From assembly GCA_020851795.1 (NCBI GenBank), contig JADZCA010000011.1, forward strand, positions 25,456-89,455: a DNA stretch of 64,000 bases, written 5' to 3'. The stretch's first letter is position 1; each line of letters opens with the position of its first letter. Below, piece after piece: positions 48,968-58,727 of this stretch. Below the pieces are notes generated by a model. That model made no database searches. It was not told the DNA's origin and saw only the letters and a list, made by a program, of their open reading frames with translations. Source of the DNA: Planctomycetota bacterium. GTDB lineage: Bacteria > Planctomycetota > PLA2 > JAEUHO01. The position numbers were made by a program, and so were the translations under genes.

Positions 48968-50605
48968 TCAGGCGGGCTTGGTCGGTCCGGCGCGGCCCCC
49001 GGCGTCGGCCGGCGGCTTGCCCTTGTCGCCCTTGTCCGCCTTGTCACCCTTGTCCGCCTTCTCGCCCTTGTCGTCGCCGACCAGCGTGCCGAAGTAGTCG
49101 GGCATCTGCACGCCGCCGACGTCCTTCATGATCTGCATCGTCGGCGGGAGCGCGCCGGCGAGGCTGCGCAGGAAGCCGGCGGCGCCGGCCTTCCCGTCGC
49201 CCGAGCCGCCGTCCCACACGATGACCTTGTCGAACTTGATGTTGCTGATCGCCTTCGCGGCGGTCTCCGAGAGCTTGTCGAGGTGCTCGAGCATGAGCAT
49301 CTGGAACGCCGCCTGGGAGCTGCCGCACGCCTCGACGATGCGCTGGAGGCCTTCGCCCTTCTTCGCGAGGATCTCGTACTGGCCGCGGGCCTCGGCCTCG
49401 AGCTTGGCGTAGATCGCGCGCGCCTGGCCTTCGGCCTCGATGCGCGTCATCTCGGCGACCGCCTCCGCGTCCACGATCTGCTTCGCCTTGGCGGCCTTGG
49501 CGACCGCCTCGAGCTCGGCGCGCTTCTCCTGCTCGACCTTGACGGCGAGCGCCTCGGCCGCGCGGGCCTCGGCCGCGTACTGCGCCTGGCGCACCGCGGC
49601 GTCGGCCTCGCGCTTCTTCGTCTCGGCGCGCTGGAAGCTCTCCGCCTCGACCACGCGCAGCGTGGCCTCGGCGACGGCGACGTCGGCCTTGGCCTTGTTC
49701 TCGCCCGTCACCGCCTTCGCGTTGGCCTCGGCGACGGAGATGCGCATCTGGCGCTCGGCTTCCTTGACCTGCGACTCCTGCTCGAACGAGGCGGCCCGCT
49801 GGCCGACCTGCTTCTCCTTCTCGAGCTCGGCGATGCGCACGGACCGCTCGCGCTCGGCCTGCTTCACGCCGATCTCGCGCAGCTTGTCCGCGTCGGCGAC
49901 CTGGATCTGCTTCTCGCGCTCGGCCGAGGCGACGCCGATCGCGCCGCGCTTCTCCTGCTCGGCGACGTCGATGCCGGCCTGCTGGATCGCGGTGGCGGCC
50001 GCCTTGCGGCCGATGGCCTCGATGTAGCCCGACTCGTCGGTGATGTCGGTGATGTTGACGTTGATGAGCACGAGGCCGATCTTCTGCAACTCGGGCTCGA
50101 GCGACGCCTGGATCTTCTCGAGGAACTTGTCGCGGTCGCGGTTGATCTCCTCGATCCCCATCGACGCGATGACCTGGCGCAGCTGGCCGAAGATGATGTC
50201 CTCGGCCTGCTTCATCACCTGCTGCGGCGTCAGCCCGAGCAGACGGATGGCCGCGTTCTGCATCGTGGCCGCGTCGGTGCCGACCGCGACCGTGAACACG
50301 CTCGGCACGTTGACGCGGATGTTCTCGGCCGACAGCGCCCCCTTGAGGGGCACCTCGATCTGCATCGGGTCGAGGTAGAGGTAGTCGAAGTCCTGGATCA
50401 GCGGCCAGACGAAGGCGCCGCCGCCGTGCAGGCACTTCGCCGACTGGCCTTGGCGCACGCGGCCGTAGATCACGAGCACGCGGTTGGACGGGCAGCGCTT
50501 GTAGCGCTTGGCGAGGAAGACGACGAAGCCGAACGCGATCAGCGTCCCGGCGACGATCATCAGCAGCAGGTAGGGATTGTCGGCGAGCGACGCAGCGAGG
50601 CTCAT
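48968..50605 (-). CDS. Flotillin-like SPFH-domain membrane protein
   Basis: This 545-residue protein has one N-terminal membrane segment (LLLMIVAGTLIAFGFVVFLA) and then an SPFH/band-7 domain (VLVIYGRVRQGQSAKCLHGGGAFVWPLIQDFDYLYLDPMQIEVPL). A long coiled coil rich in Ala, Glu and Lys follows (about 200-400), with EAEGQARAIYAKLEAEARGQYEILAKKGEGLQRIVEACG. The order is that of flotillin/FloA-FloT proteins that organise membrane microdomains. The C-terminus carries a Lys-Asp-Gly-rich tail with repeated DKGDKADKG. The ATG overlaps the stop of the NfeD-like gene (ATGA), the classical partner. Confidence 0.92.
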   Translation of the reverse strand: MSLAASLADNPYLLLMIVAGTLIAFGFVVFLAKRYKRCPSNRVLVIYGRVRQGQSAKCLHGGGAFVWPLIQDFDYLYLDPMQIEVPLKGALSAENIRVNVPSVFTVAVGTDAATMQNAAIRLLGLTPQQVMKQAEDIIFGQLRQVIASMGIEEINRDRDKFLEKIQASLEPELQKIGLVLINVNITDITDESGYIEAIGRKAAATAIQQAGIDVAEQEKRGAIGVASAEREKQIQVADADKLREIGVKQAERERSVRIAELEKEKQVGQRAASFEQESQVKEAERQMRISVAEANAKAVTGENKAKADVAVAEATLRVVEAESFQRAETKKREADAAVRQAQYAAEARAAEALAVKVEQEKRAELEAVAKAAKAKQIVDAEAVAEMTRIEAEGQARAIYAKLEAEARGQYEILAKKGEGLQRIVEACGSSQAAFQMLMLEHLDKLSETAAKAISNIKFDKVIVWDGGSGDGKAGAAGFLRSLAGALPPTMQIMKDVGGVQMPDYFGTLVGDDKGEKADKGDKADKGDKGKPPADAGGRAGPTKPA

Positions 50606-51222
50606 CGGGGCTCTCCCAGGGGCGCGACTTCCACGGTCTCGGGCGACACGAGGGCGACGACGCGGACGTCGGCGCCCGTGGGGATGTCGGGGCCGCTGGA
50701 CACGGCCGCGACCTCGGCGAAGCGCCCTTGCACCTCGACCGAGACCTTGCCGTGGCCGGTGCCCTTGCCGGGGACGCGCAGGTACACCTTCCCGACGCGC
50801 CCCACGGCGTTGCGCAGGTCCACGTTCCCGCCGCTCTGCAGGCGCGCGAGCGTCGCCATGAGCAGCGCGACCGCGACGATGGCGACCGTGCCGGCGACGA
50901 GCGCGATCCCGACGCCGGCCACGTCGGACACGCCGGCATGCTGCGCCGCGAGGCCCGCGAGCCCGAAGAACGTCAGGCAGGCGACGGCGGTGCGGAACGA
51001 GAGCCACTTGACGAAGACGCCCTCGTGGCCGTCGGTGCCGGCGTGGCCGTGTGCGCCGAGGTCGGGCCCGACGCCGTGGGGGACGTCGTGCGGGACGTCG
51101 GCGCCGCCGTGCAGGTCGGCGTCGCCGTGGCCGCCGCCGATCGCCGTCAGCACCGTCTGCAGGACGAGCAGCGTCCCGCCCACGATCGCGCACACGAGGT
51201 AGACGTCGGCGAGCCAGCCCAT
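50602..51222 (-). CDS. NfeD-like membrane protein (flotillin partner)
   Basis: This 206-residue protein has a first membrane helix (MGWLADVYLVCAIVGGTLLVLQTVL) and then a His/Asp/Gly-rich loop (GGGHGDADLHGGADVPHDVPHG). Further hydrophobic helices and a C-terminal OB-fold strand set (AVGRVGKVYLRVPGKGTGHGKVSVEVQG, GADVRVVAL) follow. The short NfeD type of this layout accompanies flotillins in many bacteria. The His-rich loop could bind metal, which is unusual for the family. GGGAGG about nine bases before the ATG supports the start. It heads the nfeD-flotillin operon. Confidence 0.82.
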   Translation of the reverse strand: MGWLADVYLVCAIVGGTLLVLQTVLTAIGGGHGDADLHGGADVPHDVPHGVGPDLGAHGHAGTDGHEGVFVKWLSFRTAVACLTFFGLAGLAAQHAGVSDVAGVGIALVAGTVAIVAVALLMATLARLQSGGNVDLRNAVGRVGKVYLRVPGKGTGHGKVSVEVQGRFAEVAAVSSGPDIPTGADVRVVALVSPETVEVAPLGEPR

Positions 51223-51313
51223 GGGTCCCGACCTCCCACAGTTGTAGGCGGAATCCTACACGACTGCCGGGCGAGCGCAAGGGGGCGGGCCGCGCTGCGC
51301 GGTCGCGGCGCCC

Positions 51314-53152
51314 TCACCGGGGGGGCGTGCCTCCGCCGGGGAGGGCGAGCGCGGTGCGCAGGAAGGCGAGCGTCTCGCGGCGGACGCGGTTGAAGTCCTC
51401 GCGGTCCTGCGGCGTCTGCGGCACCCGCTCGGAGCCGTGCCCGCTGCCGCGCAGCGTCTCGAGCCGCGCGGTCACGCCCGCCTTCCCGAGGGCCGCGACG
51501 AGCCGCTCGCTCTGGGAGAAGGGGATCGCGCGGTCGGCGGGGTGGTGGAACACGAGCACCGGCGGGTCGGCGGCGTCCACCCACGTCAGCGGCGAGGCGC
51601 GCCGCACGGCGTCGGAGGCGGCCTTGGGCGTGCCGGCGAGCACCTCGCGGAGCCGCCCGATGACCGGGTTGTCGTCGAACTCGGGCGCGGCGAGGTCGGT
51701 GGGGGCGTAGCGGACCACGGCGGCGCGAGGCCGCGGCGAGCCGTCGGTGGGGGTCGCGAGCGCGAGGTGGAGCGCGACCCAGCCGCCGACCTTCGCCCCC
51801 GCGACCGCGATGCGCGCGGCGTCGAGGCCTCGCTCCTTGGCGTGCTCGCGCACCCACGTGAGCGCGGCGCGCCCGTCCTCGACCGGCGTCGGGTAGACGC
51901 CCTTCACGGGCCCGCGGTACTCGACCGAGACGGCCGCGAACCCCTCGCCGGCGAGCCAGCGCAGGTCGTCGTGGAGGTCCGCACGCGCCTTGGGCGTGTA
52001 CGGGCCGTGGTGGAACGCGACCACGACGGGGAACGGCCCGTCCCCGACGGGTCGCGCGAGGTCGAGGTGCAGCGAGGTCGCGCCCACGCGACGGTAGACG
52101 AGGTCGAGCTCGAGCGTCCCGCCCGGGTCCGCGGGCGCGGCGGCCGCGGGGGGCGCGGCGGCCGCCGCGGCCGGCGCGACGCCGAGCAGCCGCTCGTCGA
52201 GGAAGGCGAGCGCGGCCGCGTCGGCGGCCTCGCGCTGCGCGCCGCCGAGGCCGTGCGCGCCGCCGGGCACCTCGACGAGGCGCTCCGCCACGCCCGCGAC
52301 GCGCAGCGCGCGGTGCAGGGCGCGCGCCTGCTCCACCGGCACCACCGGGTCGGCGTCGCCGTGCACCGAGAGCACGGGCGCGTCGCCCGCCGACACGTAG
52401 GTCGTCGGCGACGCGCGCGCGAGCGCGGGCGACGCCCGCTCGCGCGCGGCGAGGAAGTCGGCGAGGAGGCCCTCGGAGCCCTTGCCGTAGCGCTGCACGA
52501 GGAACGGCTCGGCGCTCGTCCACGCGCGCCACGTCGTCAGGTCCGACGGCGCGTGGAAGGCCACCACGGCCTGCACGTCGCGCGCGTGCGCGGCGTGCCC
52601 GCCCGTCCCGTGGAAGCCGTCGCCGGCGCCGAGCACGCCGAGGAGCAGCGCGAGGTGACCGCCGCCTTCCTCGTCGCCCCAGACGGCGATGCGGCGGGGG
52701 TGCAGGCGCCACGGGCCGGCCTGCGCCCGGAGGAAGCGCACCGCGCACGAGACGTCCTCGACGGCGGCGGGGAACGGGTCGGCCGGCGCGAGGCGGTAGT
52801 CGGCGGTCGCCGCGAGGTAGCCGCGGCGTGCGAGCGCGAGCGCGCGCGCGAACAGGTCGCCGCGCGCCCCCGACCGCCATCCGCCGCCGTGCAGCAGCAG
52901 GACGGCGGGCCACGGGGCCTCGCCCGTCGCGGGGTGGACCACGTCGAGGCGCAGCTCGGTGGTGCCGCCGCGGCCGTAGACGACGTCGCGCTCGACGACC
53001 GGCTCGGGCGCGGGCTCGACGACCGGCCCGGGGCGCGGCGGCTCCGGCGCGTCCGCCGCCGCCGCTCGACGGGGGCCCTCCGGGGCGCGCACCCCCAGCG
53101 ACGCCGCGACCACTGCGGCGAGGAGGAGTCGCGACGGCGGGCGCGCGCGCAT
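51314..53152 (-). CDS. Secreted tandem alpha/beta-hydrolase protein lacking both nucleophile serines
   Basis: This 612-residue protein has a signal peptide (about 1-34) and two esterase-like alpha/beta-hydrolase domains. Domain 1 (about 50-310) has the oxyanion LLLHGGGWRSG, the elbow WGDEEGGGHLAL, DADPVVP and GAHG. Domain 2 (about 345-600) has VVAFHHGPYTP, the elbow VAGAKVGGWVAL, HPADRAIP and GSGHGS. In this family the elbow is normally G-x-S-x-G-G. Here Ser is Glu in domain 1 and Lys in domain 2, while the Asp and His positions persist. Both domains are therefore probably not serine hydrolases. A binding or scaffolding role, or another chemistry, must be considered. Confidence 0.75.
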   Translation of the reverse strand: MRARPPSRLLLAAVVAASLGVRAPEGPRRAAAADAPEPPRPGPVVEPAPEPVVERDVVYGRGGTTELRLDVVHPATGEAPWPAVLLLHGGGWRSGARGDLFARALALARRGYLAATADYRLAPADPFPAAVEDVSCAVRFLRAQAGPWRLHPRRIAVWGDEEGGGHLALLLGVLGAGDGFHGTGGHAAHARDVQAVVAFHAPSDLTTWRAWTSAEPFLVQRYGKGSEGLLADFLAARERASPALARASPTTYVSAGDAPVLSVHGDADPVVPVEQARALHRALRVAGVAERLVEVPGGAHGLGGAQREAADAAALAFLDERLLGVAPAAAAAAPPAAAAPADPGGTLELDLVYRRVGATSLHLDLARPVGDGPFPVVVAFHHGPYTPKARADLHDDLRWLAGEGFAAVSVEYRGPVKGVYPTPVEDGRAALTWVREHAKERGLDAARIAVAGAKVGGWVALHLALATPTDGSPRPRAAVVRYAPTDLAAPEFDDNPVIGRLREVLAGTPKAASDAVRRASPLTWVDAADPPVLVFHHPADRAIPFSQSERLVAALGKAGVTARLETLRGSGHGSERVPQTPQDREDFNRVRRETLAFLRTALALPGGGTPPR

Positions 53153-53264
53153 GCCGCCATTCAAACGACGAGGGCGGCGCACCGCACCCTCTCCCGTCGC
53201 CGTCCCGTCGCCGTCCGCCGTCGGGCCCCCGCCGATCGCACCCGGCGGGTCGGCGCCGGGTATA

Positions 53265-53291
53265 GGAGGAGGGCCGCCGCGGCCCTCCTCC
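53265..53291 (+). promoter_or_regulatory. 11-bp hairpin ending at the cyclase start codon
   Basis: GGAGGAGGGCC, a five-base loop and its exact complement end immediately before the ATG at 53292. The left arm contains the only Shine-Dalgarno-like sequence, and the right arm would pair with it. TATAGG at 53261 overlaps the left arm and could be a -10 box, which would place the RNA start inside the hairpin instead. Confidence 0.55.
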
Positions 53292-54629
53292 ATGCGCACC
53301 CGCAACCTCACGATCGTGCTGACCGACGTGAAGGGCTACACCGAGCGCCAGTCGCGCTCGTCGCGGCGCGAGATCGAGGCGTCCCTGCGCCGCCACCGCG
53401 AGGTCGTCGCGCCCGCGCTCGAGGCGTTCGGCGGCCGCATCGTCAAGACGATGGGCGACGCGTTCCTCGCCGCCTTCGAGAGCCCCACCGACGCCGTGCA
53501 CGCCGCGGTGCAGGTGCAGAAGGCGCTCGCGGCGCAGAACGCCGCGCTCGCCGACCCGGCGCAGGCGACGCACGTGCGCGTCGCGATCTCGACGGGCGAG
53601 GTGTCCGAGGACGACGACGGCGACGTCTACGGCGAGCCGGTCAACCTCGCGGCGCGGCTCGAGGGCATCGCCGAGGCGGGCACGATCTACCTGACCGAGA
53701 CGACCTTCCTCTCCATGAACCGCAACGAGATCCCCGCGCTCGAGGTGGGGCACCGCGTGTTCAAGGGGATCCCCGAGGAGGTCAAGGTCTACCGGATCCT
53801 CGACGACTTCGTGGCCAATGCGCGCCTGCTCTCGCCCGACGAGATCCGCCGCATCGCGCACGAGTCGTCGGCGCCGGCCCGCGGGCGGGGCGGGCGCACG
53901 GGGCTGCTCGTCGGGGTGGGCGCGCTGCTGCTGCTCGCGGGCGGCGGCGCGGCGTGGATCCTGCTGCGGCCGTCGTCGTCGCCGTCGGCGCCGCCGGCGG
54001 CCGCCCCGGCGACCGGCACGCTGGTCGACGAGGCGCTGCGCCAGCTCGGGCCGTCGGTCCCGAAGCCGTTGCTCGCGCGCCTCGGCGCGGCGGTGCGCAG
54101 CGGGGTCGAGGCCCTCGCCAAGGGCGGCGACTACGCCGCCGCGCGCGAGCTCGCGCAGAAGGCGCTCGAGCGCGCGCCGCAGCACGACGGCGCCCGCGAC
54201 CTCCTGCTCGACGTGAACCGGTGGGAGCTCGAGGCCGCGGTGGACGCGGGCACCGTCGGGGCGCTCGTGCGCCAGAACCCGCCGGCCTGGTACGACGCGA
54301 ACGTGCAGGGCCTCCACGCGCGCTTCCACGGCGCGCCGCGCTACGAGTGGCTGCGCGCGGTGTGGTCCCTCGCCTCCGAGCCGACGCGCGCCTCCACGGC
54401 CGACGTCGCCGAGGCGGCGGTCGCCGCCAACCCCGACGCGCTCGGCGACGACACGCTGACCGCGCTGCTCGTGCGCGCCGTCGAGGCGGCCGACGCCGAC
54501 GAGACGCTCGCCAGGCGCTACCGGGCGCGGCTCGCGCGCGTCGCCGCGGGCCCCGCCGCGGGCGGGCCCGACCGCGGCCCCGCGCCGACCGGCCGGCGGC
54601 CGCGCGGCCCGGCGATGCGCGACCGCTGA
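53292..54629 (+). CDS. Class III nucleotide cyclase with transmembrane helix and helical tail
   Basis: This 445-residue protein begins with a class III cyclase domain (1-175). It has TIVLTDVKGYTERQS with the first metal Asp, GGRIVKTMGDAFLAAFES, and STGEVSEDDDGDVYGEPVNLAARLEGIA with the dimer-interface VNLAARL. A cAMP- or cGMP-forming role is likely from family. The catalytic domain is at the N-terminus, followed by one membrane helix (about 203-222, GLLVGVGALLLLAGGGAAWILL). The external part is helical and TPR-like (ALAKGGDYAAARELAQKALERAP). The reversed order, catalytic domain before the anchor, is common in Planctomycetota. A hairpin directly before the ATG may control translation. Confidence 0.82.
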   Translation: MRTRNLTIVLTDVKGYTERQSRSSRREIEASLRRHREVVAPALEAFGGRIVKTMGDAFLAAFESPTDAVHAAVQVQKALAAQNAALADPAQATHVRVAISTGEVSEDDDGDVYGEPVNLAARLEGIAEAGTIYLTETTFLSMNRNEIPALEVGHRVFKGIPEEVKVYRILDDFVANARLLSPDEIRRIAHESSAPARGRGGRTGLLVGVGALLLLAGGGAAWILLRPSSSPSAPPAAAPATGTLVDEALRQLGPSVPKPLLARLGAAVRSGVEALAKGGDYAAARELAQKALERAPQHDGARDLLLDVNRWELEAAVDAGTVGALVRQNPPAWYDANVQGLHARFHGAPRYEWLRAVWSLASEPTRASTADVAEAAVAANPDALGDDTLTALLVRAVEAADADETLARRYRARLARVAAGPAAGGPDRGPAPTGRRPRGPAMRDR

Positions 54630-54657
54630 CGGTCGAGGCGCGGACCGGCGCCCGGGC

Positions 54658-56055
54658 TCACTTGCCGCGCGTGTCCACGGGCGGCGCGTCCGGGGCGCCG
54701 GTGACCTCGGGCGGCGTGAGCGGGACGAGCGGCGGGGTGGTCGCGCGCTTGAGGAAGAGGAGCGCGAAGCAGGTCTGCACGATCTCGGACTCGTGCTCGT
54801 CGGTGAGGCCCATCGTCCCGACCTGGCCCTCCCAGTGGCCGTCGGGCTTCTGCGCCGAGAGCAGCAGCTCGGCGCCCTTGCGGTACCACGCGTGCTTGCC
54901 GACGTAGGGGAGCCCGGTGAGCGCGCCCACGCGCTCGAGGCCGTAGAGGTAGTAGAGGTGCCACGCCGCGCCGCCGGCGGGCATCGTCGGGTTGCCGTCC
55001 ACCGTGAACGCCTCGGAGAGCCACACGAGCCCGTCGAGCATCGCGCTGTCGATGCGCCGCGACAGCTCGGGCGTCAGCTTGCCCGCGTCGCCGAGCCGCT
55101 CCTTGACGATCGCGAGGCAGGCGACGCCCGCGGTCGTCATCGAGCCCGTGGTCAGCGTCTGCGGGCCGTCGGGCGTGTAGCGCCACCCGCGCGCCTTGCG
55201 CTTGCCGCCGGAGAGGAACTGGGGCACCTCGTCGAGCCCGGGCTCCCACGCGGGGTTCTCGACCCACAGGTCGCCCGGGATGCCGTCCTTCTCCTGCTCC
55301 TTGAGCACGTACTCGAGCGCCTTCGTCCAGACGTCCACCGGCACGGACGTCCCGCAGCGCGCCGCGGCGTTGAGGCCGAGCAGCGCGTACTGCGTGTTCG
55401 ACATCTCGGCGTCGCCGGCGGGCGCGCCGCCGGAGAGGCCGGGGTAGCGCCAGCCGCCCACCTTGGGCACCTGGTTCTTCACGAGGAACTTCGCGAGCTC
55501 GTCCACCAGCGCGGAGATCGCGGCCGGGTACTTGCACGGCGTCTTCTTGCGCGTGACCGTGGTCCCGTAGCGGTCGCGCTGCACGTCGCCCTCGTCCTTG
55601 CCCGGCTCGCGGTAGGCCGCCTCGAAGGCCATCAGCAGCACCGACGCCGGGTAGACGAGGACGTTCTTGAGCCCCTTCATGTTGGCGTAGTTGCCGAGGC
55701 ACCACGTCTTGAGCTTCTCGATCGCCTTGTCCTCGGCGGGCACGCCGCCCTTGACCAGCGTGAGCATCACGAGCGCGTTCACGCCGAGGTCCATCGGCTG
55801 GTACGTGTTCGCCGGCAGCTTGTCGCCGTAGGCGGGGAAGTTGCCCGCCGAGCGCTGCCGCTTGCGCAGCCACGCGACGCCCTTGTCGATCGCTTCGTTC
55901 ACCTTGCCGTCGAAGGCCTTCTTGTCCTCGGCGAGGGCCCGCTTCGCCGCGTCGACCTTGGCCTGGCGCGCGGCGTCGGGGGCGTCCTCGGCGTGGGCGG
56001 CGACGGCGGGCAGGAGCGCGAGCAGGAGGAACGCGCAACGACGGCGGGAGGCCAT
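54658..56055 (-). CDS. Secreted prenyltransferase/squalene-cyclase-fold protein
   Basis: This 465-residue secreted protein has a signal peptide ([22 protein letters not shown]) and a charged spacer. Alpha-toroid repeats follow, such as [35 protein letters not shown] and [17 protein letters not shown], which carry QW-type motifs. It also has the [12 protein letters not shown] segment seen in planctomycete proteins of this class. No cyclase DXDD motif is present. Function is unknown. It shares fold and secretion with the protein at 40886-42058 but is clearly diverged. I chose the ATG at 56055 because TACAGT ends exactly six bases before it; a GTG one codon earlier is possible. Confidence 0.78.
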   Translation of the reverse strand: MASRRRCAFLLLALLPAVAAHAEDAPDAARQAKVDAAKRALAEDKKAFDGKVNEAIDKGVAWLRKRQRSAGNFPAYGDKLPANTYQPMDLGVNALVMLTLVKGGVPAEDKAIEKLKTWCLGNYANMKGLKNVLVYPASVLLMAFEAAYREPGKDEGDVQRDRYGTTVTRKKTPCKYPAAISALVDELAKFLVKNQVPKVGGWRYPGLSGGAPAGDAEMSNTQYALLGLNAAARCGTSVPVDVWTKALEYVLKEQEKDGIPGDLWVENPAWEPGLDEVPQFLSGGKRKARGWRYTPDGPQTLTTGSMTTAGVACLAIVKERLGDAGKLTPELSRRIDSAMLDGLVWLSEAFTVDGNPTMPAGGAAWHLYYLYGLERVGALTGLPYVGKHAWYRKGAELLLSAQKPDGHWEGQVGTMGLTDEHESEIVQTCFALLFLKRATTPPLVPLTPPEVTGAPDAPPVDTRGK

Positions 56056-56061
56056 CACCCG

Positions 56062-56067
56062 ACTGTA
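56062..56067 (-). promoter_or_regulatory. -10-like TACAGT, 6 nt before the alpha-toroid gene
   Basis: TACAGT on the minus strand lies six bases before the ATG at 56055, the same spacing as at mqnL, ubiX and holA. Confidence 0.45.
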
Positions 56068-56140
56068 CGGCGCGAGCCCCGTCGGGCGGAAGCGTGGGGG
56101 CGCGCGCCGGCGCGGGCCCCGGGGGCCCGTCGGGGCGGGC

Positions 56141-56548
56141 TCAGCCCTTGGGCGGGCGCACGAGCCCCAGCGCGCGACGACGGTCGGCGACGAGGGCGTA
56201 GGCGAGCGCGATCGCCATGAGGCCCACGGGCAGCGACGGCACGAAGGACCCGCTCGCGTGCAGGCGCTGCGCCATGCCGACGGCGGTGAGGAAGCACAGC
56301 GCGATCGTGGGGAACCACGCCTGGCGGCCGCGCAGGAGGAACGCGCCCCCGACCGCGATCCCGAGCCCCAGCGTCCCGCCCGCCGCCAGCGACGCGACCG
56401 AGCCCTTCAGCGCACCGAGCGCCCCGCCGAGCACGACGAGGACCCCGAAGGCGACCACGAGCCCCGCGAGGCGCCGGTCGGCCCGGCCGGGGGCGCGCGG
56501 ACGGCGGGCCGAGGGCGGGGTGGACGACGTCGGGGCGGCGTGGCTCAT
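56141..56548 (-). CDS. TMEM14-family membrane protein
   Basis: This 135-residue protein has a disordered Ala/Pro/Arg N-terminus and then three or four membrane helices. The core [23 protein letters not shown] and the end [20 protein letters not shown] match the TMEM14 family (GS-x2-SL-x-AG motif and final PxGLMA). The family occurs in bacteria, plant chloroplasts and mitochondria, with fatty-acid or haem export proposed in eukaryotes. The bacterial role is not established. The ATG at 56548 is six bases after TACGCT. It is divergent from transketolase. Confidence 0.78.
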   Translation of the reverse strand: MSHAAPTSSTPPSARRPRAPGRADRRLAGLVVAFGVLVVLGGALGALKGSVASLAAGGTLGLGIAVGGAFLLRGRQAWFPTIALCFLTAVGMAQRLHASGSFVPSLPVGLMAIALAYALVADRRRALGLVRPPKG

Positions 56549-56554
56549 GGGCGG

Positions 56555-56560
56555 AGCGTA
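56555..56560 (-). promoter_or_regulatory. -10-like TACGCT, 6 nt before TMEM14
   Basis: TACGCT on the minus strand ends six bases before the ATG. The opposite strand holds TAGGGT at 56602, about 17 bases before the transketolase start. Confidence 0.45.
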
Positions 56561-56623
56561 CCGGACCCGGCGGGGGGGGCCGCCGTGGGGGGGGCGGTTG
56601 CTAGGGTGCCCGCGGAGGACGCC

Positions 56624-58636
56624 TTGACCCCGACCGACCCCGCCGCGCTCGAGCGGCGCTCCGTGGACACGATCCGCACGCTCGCGATCGACGCCGTCGA
56701 GGCGGCGAAGTCGGGCCACCCCGGCACGCCCATGGCGCTGGCGCCGCTGGCCTACGCGCTGTGGACGGGCGTGATGCGCTACGACCCCGCGGACCCGCAC
56801 TGGCCCGACCGCGACCGCTTCGTCCTCTCGGCCGGCCACGCGAGCATGCTGCAGTACGCGGTCAGCCACCTCGTGGGCTACGACCTCTCCCTCGACGACC
56901 TCAAGGCGTTCCGCCAGTGGGGGAGCCGCACGCCGGGCCACCCCGAGGTGCACGAGGTGCCCGGCGTCGAGACGACGACCGGCCCGCTCGGGCAGGGCAT
57001 CTCCACCGCGGTGGGCTTCGCGCTGGCCGAGCGGATGCTCGCGGCCCGCTTCAACCGTCCGGGCCACGACGTCGTCGACCACCGCACGTGGGTGGTCGCG
57101 GGCGACGGCGACCTCATGGAGGGCGTCGCGTCGGAGGCGTGCTCGCTCGCCGGGCACTGGGGGCTGCACAAGCTCACGGTGTTCTACGACGACAACCGCA
57201 TCACGATCGACGGCACGACCGACGTGTCGTTCACCGAGGACGTGGGCCGCCGCTTCGAGGCCTACGGCTGGAACGTCCTGCGCGTGTCCGACACCGCGGG
57301 CGTGGCCGACCTCGTCGCCGCGGCCGACGCCGCCCGCGCCGAGCGCAGCCGGCCGACGCTCGTCGTCGTGCGCACCCACATCGGCTTCGGCAGCCCGCAC
57401 AAGCAGGACTCGCCCAAGGCGCACGGCGAGCCGCTGGGCCGCGACGAGGTCCGCCTCACCAAGGAGCGCTACGGCTGGCCGCCGGACGCGACGTTCCTCG
57501 TGCCCGAGGACGTGCTCGCGCACATGCGCGCCGCGGGCCGGCGCGCGGCGCAGGCCGCGGTCGCGTGGCGCGCGCGCTTCGACGCGTACCGCGCGGCGTT
57601 CCCCGCGGAGGCGCGCGCGCTGCTCGACGCGCTCGAGGGCCGCCTGCCCGCGGACTTCGACGCGGGGCTCGCCGCCGTCGGGGCCGACGGCAAGCCCGTC
57701 GCGACCCGCAAGGCGAGCGGGGCCGCGATCCAGGCGCTCGCCGCGCGCGTGCCGACGCTCGTCGGCGGCAGCGCCGACCTCGCGGGCAGCAACAACACCA
57801 CGATCCAGGGGGGCGGGCTCGTGGCCCGCGGCGACTTCGCCGCGCGCAACCTCGCGTTCGGGGTGCGCGAGCACGCGATGGGCGCGATCCTCAACGGGCT
57901 CGCGCTGCACGGCGGCTTCCGGCCGTTCGGCGGCACCTTCCTCGTCTTCTCGGACTACCTCCGTCCGGCGATCCGCCTGTCGGCGCTGCAGCGGGCGCGC
58001 GTGGTGTACGTGTTCACGCACGACTCGATCGGGCTCGGCGAGGACGGGCCCACGCACCAGCCGGTCGAGCACCTCGCCGCGCTGCGCGCCATCCCGGGGC
58101 TCGTGACGCTGCGCCCGGCCGACGCCGTCGAGACGGCGGCGGCGTGGCGCGTCGCCCTGGGCGCCGACGGGCCCGTGGCGCTCGCGCTCACGCGCCAGGA
58201 CCTCGCGCCGCTGCCCTGCCCGCGGGCCGACGTCGAGCGCGGGGTCGCGCACGGCGGCTACGTCGTGCGCGACGCCGTGGGCGGAGCGCCCGACGTCGTG
58301 CTCGTCGCGTCCGGCTCGGAAGTGGCGCTCGCGCTGGCCGCCGCGGACCGGCTCGCCGCGGCGGGGCGCCGTCCCCGCGTGGTGTCGATGCCGAGCCTGT
58401 GCCTCTTCGCGCGCGCGGGCACGGCGTACCGCGCGTCGGTCCTCCCGCCCGGGGTCCCGCGGCTGGTCGTCGAGGCTGCCACCGGCTTCGGCTGGCACGG
58501 CGCGCTCGCGGGCGGCCCCGTCGAGACCGTCACGCTCGAACGCTTCGGGGCCTCCGCCCCGGCCGCACGCCTCTTCGCCGAGTTCGGCTTCACGCCCGAG
58601 CACGTCGCCGCGCGCGCGGCGGCGCTGCGTCCCTGA
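56624..58636 (+). CDS. tkt: Transketolase
   Basis: This 670-residue thiamine-diphosphate enzyme of the pentose phosphate pathway moves two-carbon units between sugar phosphates. It has [18 protein letters not shown], the TPP motif [15 protein letters not shown] with the metal Asp and downstream [28 protein letters not shown] with the catalytic Glu and [22 protein letters not shown] with substrate-binding His. The length matches the family. I chose the TTG at 56624 because GGAGGA ends four bases before it and the protein then begins with the usual short helix. A GTG at 56606 would add six residues. Confidence 0.95.
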   Translation: MTPTDPAALERRSVDTIRTLAIDAVEAAKSGHPGTPMALAPLAYALWTGVMRYDPADPHWPDRDRFVLSAGHASMLQYAVSHLVGYDLSLDDLKAFRQWGSRTPGHPEVHEVPGVETTTGPLGQGISTAVGFALAERMLAARFNRPGHDVVDHRTWVVAGDGDLMEGVASEACSLAGHWGLHKLTVFYDDNRITIDGTTDVSFTEDVGRRFEAYGWNVLRVSDTAGVADLVAAADAARAERSRPTLVVVRTHIGFGSPHKQDSPKAHGEPLGRDEVRLTKERYGWPPDATFLVPEDVLAHMRAAGRRAAQAAVAWRARFDAYRAAFPAEARALLDALEGRLPADFDAGLAAVGADGKPVATRKASGAAIQALAARVPTLVGGSADLAGSNNTTIQGGGLVARGDFAARNLAFGVREHAMGAILNGLALHGGFRPFGGTFLVFSDYLRPAIRLSALQRARVVYVFTHDSIGLGEDGPTHQPVEHLAALRAIPGLVTLRPADAVETAAAWRVALGADGPVALALTRQDLAPLPCPRADVERGVAHGGYVVRDAVGGAPDVVLVASGSEVALALAAADRLAAAGRRPRVVSMPSLCLFARAGTAYRASVLPPGVPRLVVEAATGFGWHGALAGGPVETVTLERFGASAPAARLFAEFGFTPEHVAARAAALRP

Positions 58637-58727
58637 CGCCACCGCGCCGCCGCGGCGGGTCGCCTCGATGGGGGCCCACCCCGGTAGGATCCTCGGCCGC
58701 GCCCGCCTCCCTCGGAGCCCCGCGTCG

